From: Tomocerus qinae
Lineage: Eukaryota > Arthropoda > Collembola > Entomobryomorpha > Tomoceridae
NCBI GenBank assembly: GCA_020055645.1
Contig: CM034547.1
Span: forward strand, 69,536,884 to 69,600,883
Length of the DNA stretch: 64,000 bases
Direction of reading: 5' to 3'
This document shows, piece after piece, positions 35,437 to 47,866 of the stretch (positions are counted from its first letter, which is position 1; each line of letters begins with the position of its first letter). Both the position numbers and the translations under genes were made by a program. Below the pieces are notes generated by a model, which saw nothing but the letters and a program-made list of their open reading frames with translations, was not told where the DNA came from and did no database searches.

Positions 35437-35668
35437 GGTACTTAGCGTTTTAGTGTAAAGAGAAAAAAACATTAAAATCGTAATTTCAAAATAGCGTCAG
35501 ACGGTAATTCGGACACTAAAACCAAAGTGTCATATTTAGTGTCAAATTTCTTACCTTAAATTATAAAATTTCCAAAATTATACTATGTGGTCTTTAGCAG
35601 ATTTTGGACCTTAAAATTTAAGGTTAATGTTCAATATTAAGGTAATTTACCTAGAAACGCTAACTACC
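35437..35668. repeat. TA-flanked MITE, copy 2 (inverted)
   Basis: Begins GGTACTTAGCGTTTTAGTG and ends ACGCTAACTACC, flanked by TA at 35435-35436 and 35669-35670. Its interior, including the paired GACACTAAA blocks, matches copy 1 (11358-11590) in the reverse direction. Confidence 0.75.
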
Positions 35669-38600
35669 TATTATAATTGAAACCATTGGAAATTGAAAAT
35701 ACAGTTCGGAAATGCTATTCAAATGTCATTTGATTTGGTTGCTGGTTAGAATTGGGACAGACTCACAATAAGAATAAATATTAACGAAATCTACAAATCT
35801 AGAGGCTAAAGGTGTTTCTATTTAGAGGAGGATTGAAAAATACAAGACTACAACGAAATGAGATCACGATTTTCATATGCGTCAAAACAAGATTAGCTGA
35901 CAACATTTAAAAGCTTAGATACATTTGTAGATACTTAACTGTGCTTGCAATATTACGACTAATGTAACACCTGGATGGATAGCAGAAATCAGTTTCATTT
36001 CCCGATGCCCTACTCGGTTTGTACTGAGTCATGAAATATTTCTCTACGTTTTCCAATATTAGCCAGGCAGTCTATTTTTATGGCCGTGAAACAAAACGAC
36101 GGAGAAACAGTTAGGATGCGCGTCCCTTATCGTTGCCCATTATTGACTTTTGCCTTTTTTATCTTTGTTCACAGATGCCTCATCTAAAGCTAAAATTGTG
36201 GCTATACAAACACAATAGTCGTCGATACCTGACAAGATAGCACGAATTGTTGACAATTATCTGCATATAAAACTCACTATTTCTAAATGCAGTTAATTAA
36301 CACGTGGAGTATTATAGAATAACTATATATCGATGGAGTAGAGAGGAGAGCATAACGTGGATAGTCAAAAGATGAAATGGAGTGTTTATAGTGCAGATTA
36401 GTTATAAAAGAGTGGAAGGGGTGAGTGATTGGGCTAATGGCAACTGATTCTTTCCCGGTAGATCTGTCTTGTCTCTGTCGGTTGACTTACCTCTCTCTGT
36501 TTATTAGTTTAGCAGTGAGTGTATTTAGTCAGGTAGTAGGGACACTTTATGACTTCCCATCTACCTGCAATGCATGTGCTTCTGTCTCTGTCTGTCTATG
36601 TGGGCACGAGGATAGTCACTCACCTCACTCAACGATAACACAGACGAAGGATGCACACCCGAAGAGATCCATTCCAAGACTGAAGCGATAGCCACTCTGC
36701 AAGATACTTCATCTCACAAACAGACTGCATCGGCAGACACAGAAACGTATACTATGTATATTTATTGTGTTAACTCTATACAGAATTATTCATTGATAGG
36801 GAAAAGTGGTCTTTTTATCAGCATATACTTAATATACTATTAGCTATATCTATTATGTTATTGCGAGTGAGGAGAGATGAGTCTGGCGTATTAATACAAT
36901 CCGCAGTGCAAGAAAAGAGGAGGCTGAGAAAAGAATCCCTCGAGGACCCACTCTCTCTCTCTTTCTTTAAAACTTTCCTTAAGGCCATTTTCTGTTAGTA
37001 TTCCGACCATTTGTTCTAGTGCGACTCACCATAATCTCATCTCTCTGCCGTCCCTTATCTACAGGCATGTTAAACTAATACCCGTAGGTAGGTCTCTCTC
37101 GGGCGAAGGGTATCTATACCGTAATAACCTCACTTTATTAAAATAAATAGTCTTACTGTTATTTCTACCCATTTTACAAATCACTTGTCCTTAACATTCC
37201 TTTACATGTTGTTCACTTGTTTGTAACGCGCGAGCGCTCTTCTCTTCTTATACCTGTCATTCTTCATCACTTTTACCACATTTGCCTCCAAATTGTCGAA
37301 ATAATATTATCTATACACTTTTTAAGACTGACATTTTCTCAATTAAACAAGAACTAAGCCTGAAAAGTGGGAATAGAGACTCAAACAATAAAAAAAAATG
37401 AGGATTTAATTCAATTATATTCAGAGCTAGGAGATTGTTTGTATTTTTGAGTTTCGCTGCGGCATGTTTTTAATTTACTTATTAGGTATTCCTTTCCTTG
37501 AGAGGTAATTTGTGTTATAAAAGTCAAATCTGTGAGCGTTCTTTTTTACTGCATGCCATAAATTGAGTGACACCTTTAGTGTGTTTAGAAATTAGATCCA
37601 ATTACCTGGTTTTGCCACGCAGCGTTATTAAACATAAATGCTAAAGGATAGTAAATTAATTTGTTGTGTAATTGGAGGCAATGGTTATTAAATAGTAGGA
37701 GCTGTGCATGTGACCTTTGGGGAAGAAGACAGCGTTTCAAAATTGTTGTTACTGAGTTGCATGTAGGTACTCAAAGATATATTATAAAGGTGGATGGGTT
37801 GAGTGAAGATTCAACTCAATTAGGCATGACATTATGCATTAAAAAGAAAGAGAAGCAGACAGGACAAGACAGCCAGACCAGGTACACATTTTATCTGTTA
37901 ACTAAGCTATAATATAACATTCCCATCCCTAAGGCACATCTACATGCATCTACTTATATGTACTCTATATACTTATACTGACCTAGTAATAGGATGCAGT
38001 TGTCTGTAGTATAGGAATGCTGTGCAAGCAGTGAATTTATATCAGCCCAACATTATTTTATTTAACGAAGCAGTAATATTGTATTAATGATTAGTCTTAT
38101 TGGGAGTGAATGGCAGATTTTGACTTAGTAACTGTGTCTCCACACGGCTTTGTTATTGATGCATTGTAGTAAAGTACATACGAGATATGACACAAAGGGG
38201 AAATGGACAGAGAGATAAATCTTCTTTCACTCGTGCAGCAGAACCCAACAAATACTTCTTACAATACGAACAATAATCTCTATTTATAAGTATAAGACCT
38301 TATAATACTCTACTATATAGTTATATATAGTGCTGGCACATGACATACATTTGTATACACACACAAGGGATTACTTAACTACTTTATGTTCATGCTCACT
38401 TAAACACATCCATGTTCAATTGAATTCCCTATCAGGTAGGTTTAACTCCATTCTCTCTCTACTTTATTTGTGGTGGGTGGGTGTAGCTTGTTTTAACATC
38501 ATCTGCTCTTTTCTCTTTACACCTCACTGATGTTATAAATATTCTACCCATTCTACTATTACTAATACACTTGATTCATTTTCAAAGGCATCTTAAACAT

Positions 38601-40428
38601 TATATATTGTAATATTAATATCATCACGTTAGCCAATTTGTATTTTTTCTCGAACTATTTAACCAAAAAGAAATCCGTTTCCTTTCTCTCCGAGCACAGA
38701 AAAGGCAAAATTCATATTTATAATTAATGCGATGTATATCCTGTCTTCTACACTTTCATCTTTTTTACCAATATTATTAATTCAAGTAGAGTGTCGTGTG
38801 TGTGATTAGTTTTCGTGCAGACATAGTGACTGCTTCGATGGATTGAGCAGTCGATCGTCTGTGTAATATACTACGTAATGTATTTACTGTTGGAGTGTTT
38901 CTGAAGATGAGATCCGACTGTTCACCAGCTCAGACTCTCAGACTGCACAACAACAAACCGAGACACTCCCATCCCACTATTTATACTATTACAAATAAAT
39001 TCATAGCCTATACCCTCTACCTGTGTTACTATTATGATCCCATATGAGATGAGTACCATATAATATCCCATTCTATAGCTTAACATAGTAGATGAGAATA
39101 TGCGTCCGAAATAATAATATCTATTTACTTATTGTATTCCTTCTATTATATTCCTTATCAACTGAAGTACTAGAGAGAGAGTGTCTGTAAATTAGTATTA
39201 TTCACATGGTTCTATATCTTTAAATGGTTAATATTCGGTATTAGGCAGATGGTTTATATTGTAGATGATAATATTGTAGGAGTGATATAAGACTTGGTGA
39301 TGTAGACAAAGTCTTTGGAAGCCGAATTGAAAAGAAACGTCCGTCTCTGGATATCTCCTCCCTTTCTTTCCCTTCCTTGGCCTATTGTTAGTTTTATAAC
39401 TTTTTACTGAGCAGGCAGGAGAGACAAGACAAGTCGCCGCATTTGATCATCAACTTCTCTCAACATTCAGCCAAAAAGCAACACTAAACTAACATAATAA
39501 GCTGGGTAATTGAAACTTTGGGTGTTACACACTCTCACCTTCTTCTTCCAGACATTCTATTCATCCATCTGTATGTGCAAACCATTCTATTCTACTCATT
39601 TTGCACTCTATAAGGATGTATTATAAAACATACCAACTCCAGAACAATAATTGGTGGTGCCACATAGTCAGCACTACTGTATCTAAGTAAGTAGGGGATT
39701 ACTTGTATTGTCTGATGGTAGATAAAATGACGAATCAGTGTTTTCTGCTGTGGAAGGGAGCATTTTCATTTACACAAATGGCATTATTATGTACAGTACT
39801 CTTGGCATCAGCAAAAGTAACGATACATGTTAACATAGCAGGTATCTTAAAGCTTATTGTAGGGTAGGCAGAGTTTTTGTGTCCAAATGCTGACAAACAA
39901 TGAACAGAAGGAGACGGCTGGGTCTAGTCTTGGTCTAGTTATAATATTTAAGCAATGCGCAATGACAGGTCTACTCTACATATGCATAAAAGTAGTACAA
40001 TATTATATTTTAACTATGTGCATGATCAACATTATTTACCACAAAGCTGCACTTACGTTCTGCATGTACATTTATTAATAACCGATGATGTGATGACTGA
40101 GAATTTCCAGCGTCTGTCTTTAACTCCTTCCTCCCTCCCTCCCTCCGCCTGGGACATAAACAATTCTGTGTCATACACTCCCAACGAAAGGCAATAGCAC
40201 CAAATAACTGATGATGATGTAAACTGTACTTCTACATATATATACATAGGTAAGGTGTTGTTTACATTTGCAACTGATGTTAATAATACCCGTCATTCGA
40301 TTTACATCTATACTAGTAAGTAAATAATTATTTCCACCATTGTAATAATTACATTATTATGAGTTAATGAACTCATTAACTTAGTGTTAATATAATATAC
40401 AGTATAGTTTTGCAATTATTAAGGGTGG

Positions 40429-40782
40429 TTAATAGCGGGGCAACTTGAACATACTCTTTGTGTGTTCTTACTTAGGATTAGAGTGTAGCCCAGATTTATT
40501 TACCAAAAGTCTGGAAGGTGAATATCTAGAACTTGTGGCTCCAAAATATTAAAAAAATTTAATACCTTTTGAATTATAGCATTAGCAGGAAAATATGATT
40601 TCCCGCCAACAATATATTACAAACTTATTAGAAATTTCAAATTTTCCTGAGCCACAAGTCCACCTTCCGCCACTTTTTGGAAATTTTGAAGGCCTTTGGT
40701 AAATAAATACGGGCTGTACTCTAATCCTAAGTAATACACACAAAGTGTATGCTCAATTTGCCCCGCTATTAACCACCCTTAA
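40429..40782. repeat. TTAA-flanked foldback MITE, copy C
   Basis: Starts TTAAGGGTGGTTAATAGCGG and ends CCGCTATTAACCACCCTTAA, almost exact inverted termini. 354 bp, non-coding, same family as copies A and B. Confidence 0.85.
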
Positions 40783-43407
40783 TGATAAAGTGTACGGGTA
40801 CGGCTGTGCTAGTTTAAATTACAGAAAAGTATCACTTTTGGATGGATCAGACAGAAGACTTCGCACCAAATCACCAAATGAAATCATAATGGAATGAAAA
40901 GTAAAGAATGATTGTCTCTATCTGTCTACATGGATTCTCCATTTCATTTCCTGATTGGTAAAAATGATGCCACAAATTGTACATACTGATATCCCAATTA
41001 ATCGACATTTTTATCAAGTAATTTAAAGCTTTGCATTTCGGTATTCCATAGCACTTTATTCTTCAATGTATGGATCGATAGCTGACTTGATTCAGTGCTA
41101 GAGAGAGATGCCCAATAAAGGAGCAGTTTGGGGGAAATGTGTTGACAAGTTCATTTATTTGCCAATGTTCCCTAAAAAGTAGCATCACAAATCATTTATT
41201 ACTTGTTAATGTACCTATTTATTAACAGCTGATTAACTATGTATTAGACGAAAAATTAAAAATCTCATTACGTATGCATTTGAAAAGTTTAATTGGAATC
41301 TTCCTCTGCAACGACCTGACCTGACATGACAATGGGTGAGATTTCAGATATAATTGTAAGGCATAGAAAGCAGTTGCACCACTTCCCCCATAAATAAATC
41401 AAATATTCTAAAGCACAAGAAGGAGGTTCATTTGTACACAACAATCAGCTCATTGTTTCCTCACGATGATGATCAGTAAAAAGAGTTCTTTGTGGTTACA
41501 ATAATGAATGAATCATTCAGTTGCGGGAATGAGACTGGGAGTGACCGAATTGTCTGACATTATTATCAACCATTTGATTGTTATGAATTTAATTTAGCTC
41601 TGACTTGATCTATACGTTTTAATGTCTGAACCTATTTTATTTTAGCAGAAGCTACTGGCTATTGCTTATTAATGTTTAGCCAACTCACGGGTATGTATGA
41701 CTGACCACGATTTTATATTATTGATTGTCTTAAGCTATATTGAAATAGGTGCCTCATGGATTTAAATATACCTACATACTTATATACTCTACAGAAAAAC
41801 TCTAACTCTAAGCTTAACAACTGAAGTAAGAGTTTAAATAGGTGCAGAGGTAATGACGGCGTTAAAATAAATGAAGAGGAGACAATGTCTGCTGTGAATT
41901 AGAATAAGTATGGTAATAATATATTATTTATTTCATCAGGGTTGAGAGAAATAAATTGTCAACACCTACACAAAGAAGAATGAGATGGAAATTGGAATGA
42001 AGATGAATTGAGGACTGAGAGTGTGCATCTTTCTGGATCTATCTATCTGGCCAGCACTAAAACTGAAGATTTAGTAGTTCATTCTAATCAGTAACACAGT
42101 GCATCCTCCCATAACATCTTTAACAACAATAGACCAAACAAAAGCGAAGCAGACAGACAGACAGAAAGACCATCCATTCACCCTGTCTACAATTTGCATA
42201 TTAGCAACCACCTTCCTTGGTTCATAAAACCATAAATCTACTTGGTTAAGTTGATGAGATTCCCACATACTTCTATTACTCATTACTTACTCCCTCTGCA
42301 CTGTCTGCACTAACATAATATTATGGAAAATTATTTTCCGTATACTACGTACCAATGGGGACGTACTGGCTCGTCAGTCATAGTCGTACAAATCAAGAGC
42401 TTTACTTCCAAATTACTTTGTATAATAATCGCATCTTGTAATAATATTATGTATTGCGCTTGTAAAAAAGTTTGGTTGGAATCAGAATAAAAATCAGCGA
42501 TTCTCGGAGTACAAATGATTTTAATTTATTTTTGTTAAATATTTTAATTTCTGTTACTGCATTGTTTCAACTGTTTGTCAATTCCAGAAGTGTAAATGTT
42601 GTGCATTATACTGATGTCAATATTATTTTCATCTTGAGTTGGCACATGAAAAGTGAACACATGCTGGTAGGCATAAGTAAATGCAGCAATTAAAAATTGA
42701 TTATATTACATGGACAGGTAGTGACTCACTTCAGTCTGATATTATAATGACTTAATTTTCAGTTTAGTGACCTGACCTAGCCCACAGCAAATCGCGGCTT
42801 CCATGAAAAGTGAATAACATCGAACAAATATGAAATACATTTATCTGAAATTGCACGTAAATGTTTAGGTAGTTACATAGCGTGAACATAGAGTGAAAAG
42901 AGGAGATCGTGCATCGAGTGGGGATTACTATGTTCATGAAAACTGCTTTGGTAATCATCACATTAAACCATCATCATTCATTCTCATCATCCCATGTCCT
43001 TATATGTACATCTTAAACTCATCCAGCTTGTTCCATCCACTCATTTTGTTTAGTGAGCATATTTCGTTAATTGCATATCACATTTAATGTAGACAGAAGC
43101 GAGAATAAAAAAATTCAGGAGCAGACACTTATCTGCCTAGCCATCTTTGGCTTTGAAATATTCATTATGGACAGCCTCCATAATTTTTTTTACACCATTC
43201 CAGTTTATTGCAAGTACTTCAAATTGCAATATTATAACATTTTGCACGACTCTACTTGTTCGAACTGAGATCTCTGACCTACTGGCCTGAATAATTATGT
43301 CGAATTATGTTCCATTGTCAGACTAATAATATTTTTAGAATTTAGATTCTGAAATAATTTATGAATTTACTTAAAAATTCAATGGAAAACAGTGAAGAAG
43401 GTATGAA

Positions 43408-43536
43408 AAAGTAGCGCCAAAGTATTTGTATAGAGTCTATCCGTGGTCTATTCCCATCCCCATTATTACTTTCTTTCCAGCAATAATGCTGGAAAGCAAT
43501 AATGGGTATAGACTCTAGACAACCAAAGTAGCGCCA
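43408..43536. repeat. Small hairpin flanked by a 12-bp direct repeat
   Basis: AAAGTAGCGCCA occurs at 43408-43419 and again at 43525-43536. Between them TAGAGTCTAT (43431-43440) pairs with ATAGACTCTA (43508-43517), and an inner hairpin is built on TTTCCAGC..GCTGGAAA. The direct repeats could be a target-site duplication. Confidence 0.45.
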
Positions 43537-44020
43537 CCTATCGAGAAATTAAGACAACAGTAAAATTCAATAGTTCAAATCAAAATAGCCAAATGAAGAA
43601 CCATAGTGCTTGATATTCTTCCTTGCGCATTGCGTAAAAGCTTTTATTTTATTCTAGGTTCTTTGTTCTGTTGTCTTTGTAGTTTGAATTTCTGGGCAGA
43701 CATATTGCTGGTTGCATCTTTGTTTGTATTTACATAGGGTTTTTTGGTATTGACTAATCACTATTGATTTCATTGGTTATCATCAGTACTAAAAGCTCAA
43801 ATCCGTTGACCTGACCTGACCTGACCAAGGGTTACATCTGGATTTTGGATGGATCTACCGTCTGCGTTCATGCATAAGTAAAACAATAAAGCATTTGATT
43901 GTATTGTTATTTTTATATATTTATTGTTTATTATAATGTCATATACGAACGAGATCCGAGGTAGAAAATATTGAACATCTTCTGAACCATTTTTTCAATG
44001 TATTTAGGTCAACTGTGAAT

Positions 44021-46709
44021 ATGGATTCGGAAGATAATGATAACAGGATCATGATGAGAGTTGTTAGGCAGTTCTTGACCAGAGATAAGGAAACGAATAT
44101 AAGGAAAATAGGTTATTATAGTTATTAATTATTACTTTACTAGTTACGTTATTTATTTTGTCCTTTGCTTAATGATTTAAATAATTTTTTCAGATAATTT
44201 GAAGTTACTGGGATATCTTGATGATAACAATACCAATAATAACGAAATTAGCATGTATGCAATGTGCATGATGTCAAATTGTACGGACAATCTTCTGAAA
44301 TGGAACGAAAATGTCAAGCTTCTGAATCTTCTTCTTGGACTTGCTGGGATCTATGATAACTGTAAACGTTTAACGGTTTACTTATCCCTTTAAATTACTA
44401 TTGCTCATACTAGTTCACAATTAGTAGAAGTAGATAATAATTAGTATTAAGGATACAGTAAATGTCAAATCATGATCCCAAATTATCTCTTATTTTTGGC
44501 AAGGTACGACCAGACGTCGTTTGTTTACTCGTTATAACTTCCCCACGAATGGATCCTACAGTTTTTGGTCGCATTGTGTTCATGATCACACAGTGCGCCG
44601 GTTCTTGTGTGAATGCTATGTCTCACTTTATGACAAAACTAAATCACGGAAAAATCCCTTGGCAAACAAAGTGAGAAAAATTGAAAACGGTCACCCGACA
44701 TGCTGCAATTTGTGTCCTTGTGAAAGAAAGGGGTTAGATAGTTTATGCAATGAAGAAAGCGGCTATTTCGGCAAAGATTATAAATGCGAAAATTGTCTAT
44801 CTGATGCTGAATTAGCATCCTTAACTGATAGAATGACAATTATTTCTGACACTATGAGAAATTTAAGTGTGGACAAAGAAAATGCTGCATTTCTGGCTAA
44901 GAATGTTACTTTTTTGAGGTAAATATAGTTATAGTCCAAACATGACAAAAATTTTGGTAATATTTGATTTTTGACCAAGTTAAATGCAAATAGCTGTTTC
45001 AATTAATAATGGACTCTATTATTTGTTTGGACTTCTCTTAGATACCTTTTGGTCAATTTGAGGTGCTCAGTTAGATACCTGAAAACCGCTGCTTATGAAA
45101 TTTTCAACAACATTTCTCCATTTATGAACGTCGCAGATCCTGATAAGCATCTTTTAACACATCAGTTCATATCTTTGGTATCTCAAGGCCTTCACAGCGA
45201 AAGTGCACTTATCCAAATGAAATGCTTCATCTCGCTTGGAGGCTGGTACACCATAAGAGAAAACCAGGCTTCAAAACGGGCAGCTCAAAAAAACTATTCA
45301 AGCTTGAATAAATGTGAAAATTTAAATCTGTCGTCCGTTTCCCCTACCCTTAACAAGTACATTATGGAGAAAGATATCATCAGCGTTGACTTAATGCTCC
45401 AATTTTTAGTCAATTTATCCTCTCATGGAAAACGAGGCTGTGATGATCTGTGCAACAAAGCTGAAGATGTCATCAAAACTGTAGTTGCCATTTGTACTCC
45501 GGACCTAAAATACGATTGGGAGGTGAGTGTCGACGTCGAGTGTGTATAAGGTTTGTGTGTGCATAATGGGTAACTTAATCCTAACAATATTATTACAGAC
45601 ATTACAGATATTTTTACGACTAAAACATTTCAATCCGTATAACACTGATTGTGCTATTCCAACAAGTAAGTGATCTTTCCGTCATAATTAGTAATTACCG
45701 CTTTACTTTCTAATTTCGTGCGTACTCAAATGTCGATTTCGATAATATAGGTTCCAAGAAAATCGTAAAATCTCCAAAAATAATCCAGCCAACAATTCAA
45801 GTCACTCTACCTACCGATTACTGCATTGTGGATAGTAAGCAAGAACTTACGAAAACAGAAAGAAACTAATCTATAAAATAAAATCCTATATTATGTCCTT
45901 ACTCGTATGACTTTGTGCATTTTTAGCTTCTGCTCCAGGATCTTGTCCAAAAATTGTGGATTTTATTGCAAACGTAGAGGAAAAGTTCGGTAATATTCCT
46001 GAAGGATATGCAAAATTTCAAAATAATGAAAAATTTTTACCGGCAGATGAAGAATCCTTGGGGATGACTTTTGAAAAATTCGAAGAAACGTTGCGGATTA
46101 AAGCGTGTGGTTTACTGAAACACATTGCTAAAATCTCTGCCATCGGTCGAAAGTAATTTTATTGTTATTTTCTTTGTTAGAAAATGGTACACCATTGTTT
46201 TTTATTGTTCAATCGCTTTAATAACGACAGGAGCCAAGAACCATACATTAAATGCCATTCAGTATAAAATTTTTGACGATGTAGATTTTAATTTTACGTC
46301 GTTAAAGGATGGTATTCTTACATGGTCCTTGTAACAAGTGTAATTATGTGATGGATTTTTTTTTAGATTTTTGTGAAAATATTTTGACATTAGAAACAGT
46401 TTTTAGAAACAACAACATTTCAAAGTTGTTAAACACCTACAATTATAATATTTGGTTTAATTGGATTTTATACTTGTCATTGTCGGCTTTTCGCTATTGC
46501 TCATTAGTGGTTGGCTCGTCGTATATAGTCTTGTAATAATCTCTATGTCGCATTTTTACAGAATGATATTGCAGTACGACACTCGGCTCATTTTACAATC
46601 AATTAAGGGTCCCAAATCCATTCCTGAGAAAATCATTTTAGAAATTTTGCAAACCCTCGGATCAAAATATGCTAAACTAGAAAGAAGCCGACCAATTGCG
46701 AATGAATGA
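44021..46709 (+). CDS. ARID2/BAP170-related helical-repeat protein lacking a visible ARID
   Basis: ARID2/BAP170 is the PBAF-specific subunit of SWI/SNF chromatin remodellers. Exons: 44021-44111, 44194-~44380, ~44500-44918, 45042-45522, 45599-45665, 45751-45834, 45927-46152 and 46562-46709 (TGA). The junctions after 44918 agree in phase; the border between exons 2 and 3 is unresolved. Similarity is to the armadillo-like region after the ARID: EISMYAMCMMSNCTDNLLKW, LLLGLAGIYDN, SYSFWSHCVHDHTVRRFL, MRNLSVDKENAAFLAKN, TFLRYLLVNLRC and DLMLQFLVNLSSHGKRGCDD fall in the same order as in ARID2. The N-terminus (MDSEDNDNR) starts inside that region, with no ARID upstream in the sequence I read. No RFX or zinc-finger tail is evident. 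It is a divergent or truncated paralogue, or upstream exons were missed. Recognition is from memory of family patterns. Confidence 0.62.
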
Positions 46710-47866
46710 ATGAAATCAACAAATTCCATCTACATTTTCACAAACTATGTTTACTCAGATCCTTACATTAATTAACTTATTTATGCATATTTTCTGTGCT
46801 ATTATGTTTTGATTTAGATTTTATAAACATTTAGATTTTATTTCTTTGCTCTCCATTTTCATTTGCCATGTAAAAAATTTGTGAATTGTTTCGGACAAAT
46901 TGTTTGACGGGGGAGTAATTAATATTTATCATTACCTATTCTAGCTGTTTCTACTTCGGTGCCGGTGGGTACAACTATAAAGTACACAACTGTAAAGCTA
47001 ATATTTATAAGACACCAGACACCCTAGAAAATCGGATGCTACTATGCTACACTTTAATAGATGTCCTATACTTGGCTTTACGTTATACTCTACACCTATA
47101 GTGATCGAGACCTCATGCTGCTGTGGGTTAAAGAGACGGTTGAATTTTATTTCTTTGATTTCCAATTAAAAATAATATAATGTTACATTTTCAATTTCAA
47201 GCGAACAAGCATCGTTTAGTGACAATCTGATGATAGATAAATACTCTGCTTAAACTCATACGATGCTATTTCGCATAAAAGTAATCGTCATTCCCACGTA
47301 CATGTGTATACATCCTTTTTGTCAACAGATAGGCATTATTATTAATGGCAATGGCGTACAGGCGTAGACCTCACGTACAGTGAGCAGCAATGAATAAACC
47401 ATTTGTAATGGAATAGCTTGCGAATTAGTTTAAAAATTGATTTTCGAAAATCGGATAATTCACATAAAAATCGATAAAATACGCTTGGTAAATTAAAAAT
47501 GGTAAATTGTTTTAGGACGTCATAATTTGTCAGCCCCAATTTTCTAATCTTTTTAGAAAACAATCAGAAAATAAGAACAGTTATCATTTTTAAAAACTTT
47601 ATTTTATTGAACACAAACTCAATAGTCTTGATTTGGCCAACGCCATTCTAGTGTTGGCATCCTATCTACCCAACCGAGCCTATTCTACAGATATCTGCTT
47701 TGCTTTTAATTCCAATGCTAGAATTAGAAAATTACTACAAGTTATAAACAAAGAATAGTGAAACTAACCAAATATATAACAAATTGAGGTCATCCGCACA
47801 AGTCAAATAACCAAAACACTTAATTCACAACAAAATAAAAGTAATTACTGAGCCCGAAATAGACTT
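46710..47866. other. Convergent 3' region
   Basis: Holds the 3' ends of the ARID2-like (+) and SmydA-like (-) genes. TTTATT at ~47597-47606 gives AATAAA on the minus strand about 265 bp past the SmydA stop. No gene is seen. Confidence 0.5.

Larger units (their letters stand above)
25487..44020. other. 18.5-kb region without recognised genes
   Basis: Lies upstream of laminin (-) and of the ARID2-like gene (+), so it holds both 5' regions. Open frames here are short, AT-driven and without recognisable domains. I could identify three MITE copies (28761-29140, 35437-35668, 40429-40782), a small hairpin (43408-43536), purine/pyrimidine and CA/GA-like tracts (for example near 36945-36970), and one unexplained open frame at 34632-35039. 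Untranslated first exons and enhancers of the laminin gene are expected but cannot be placed by eye. Confidence 0.5.
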
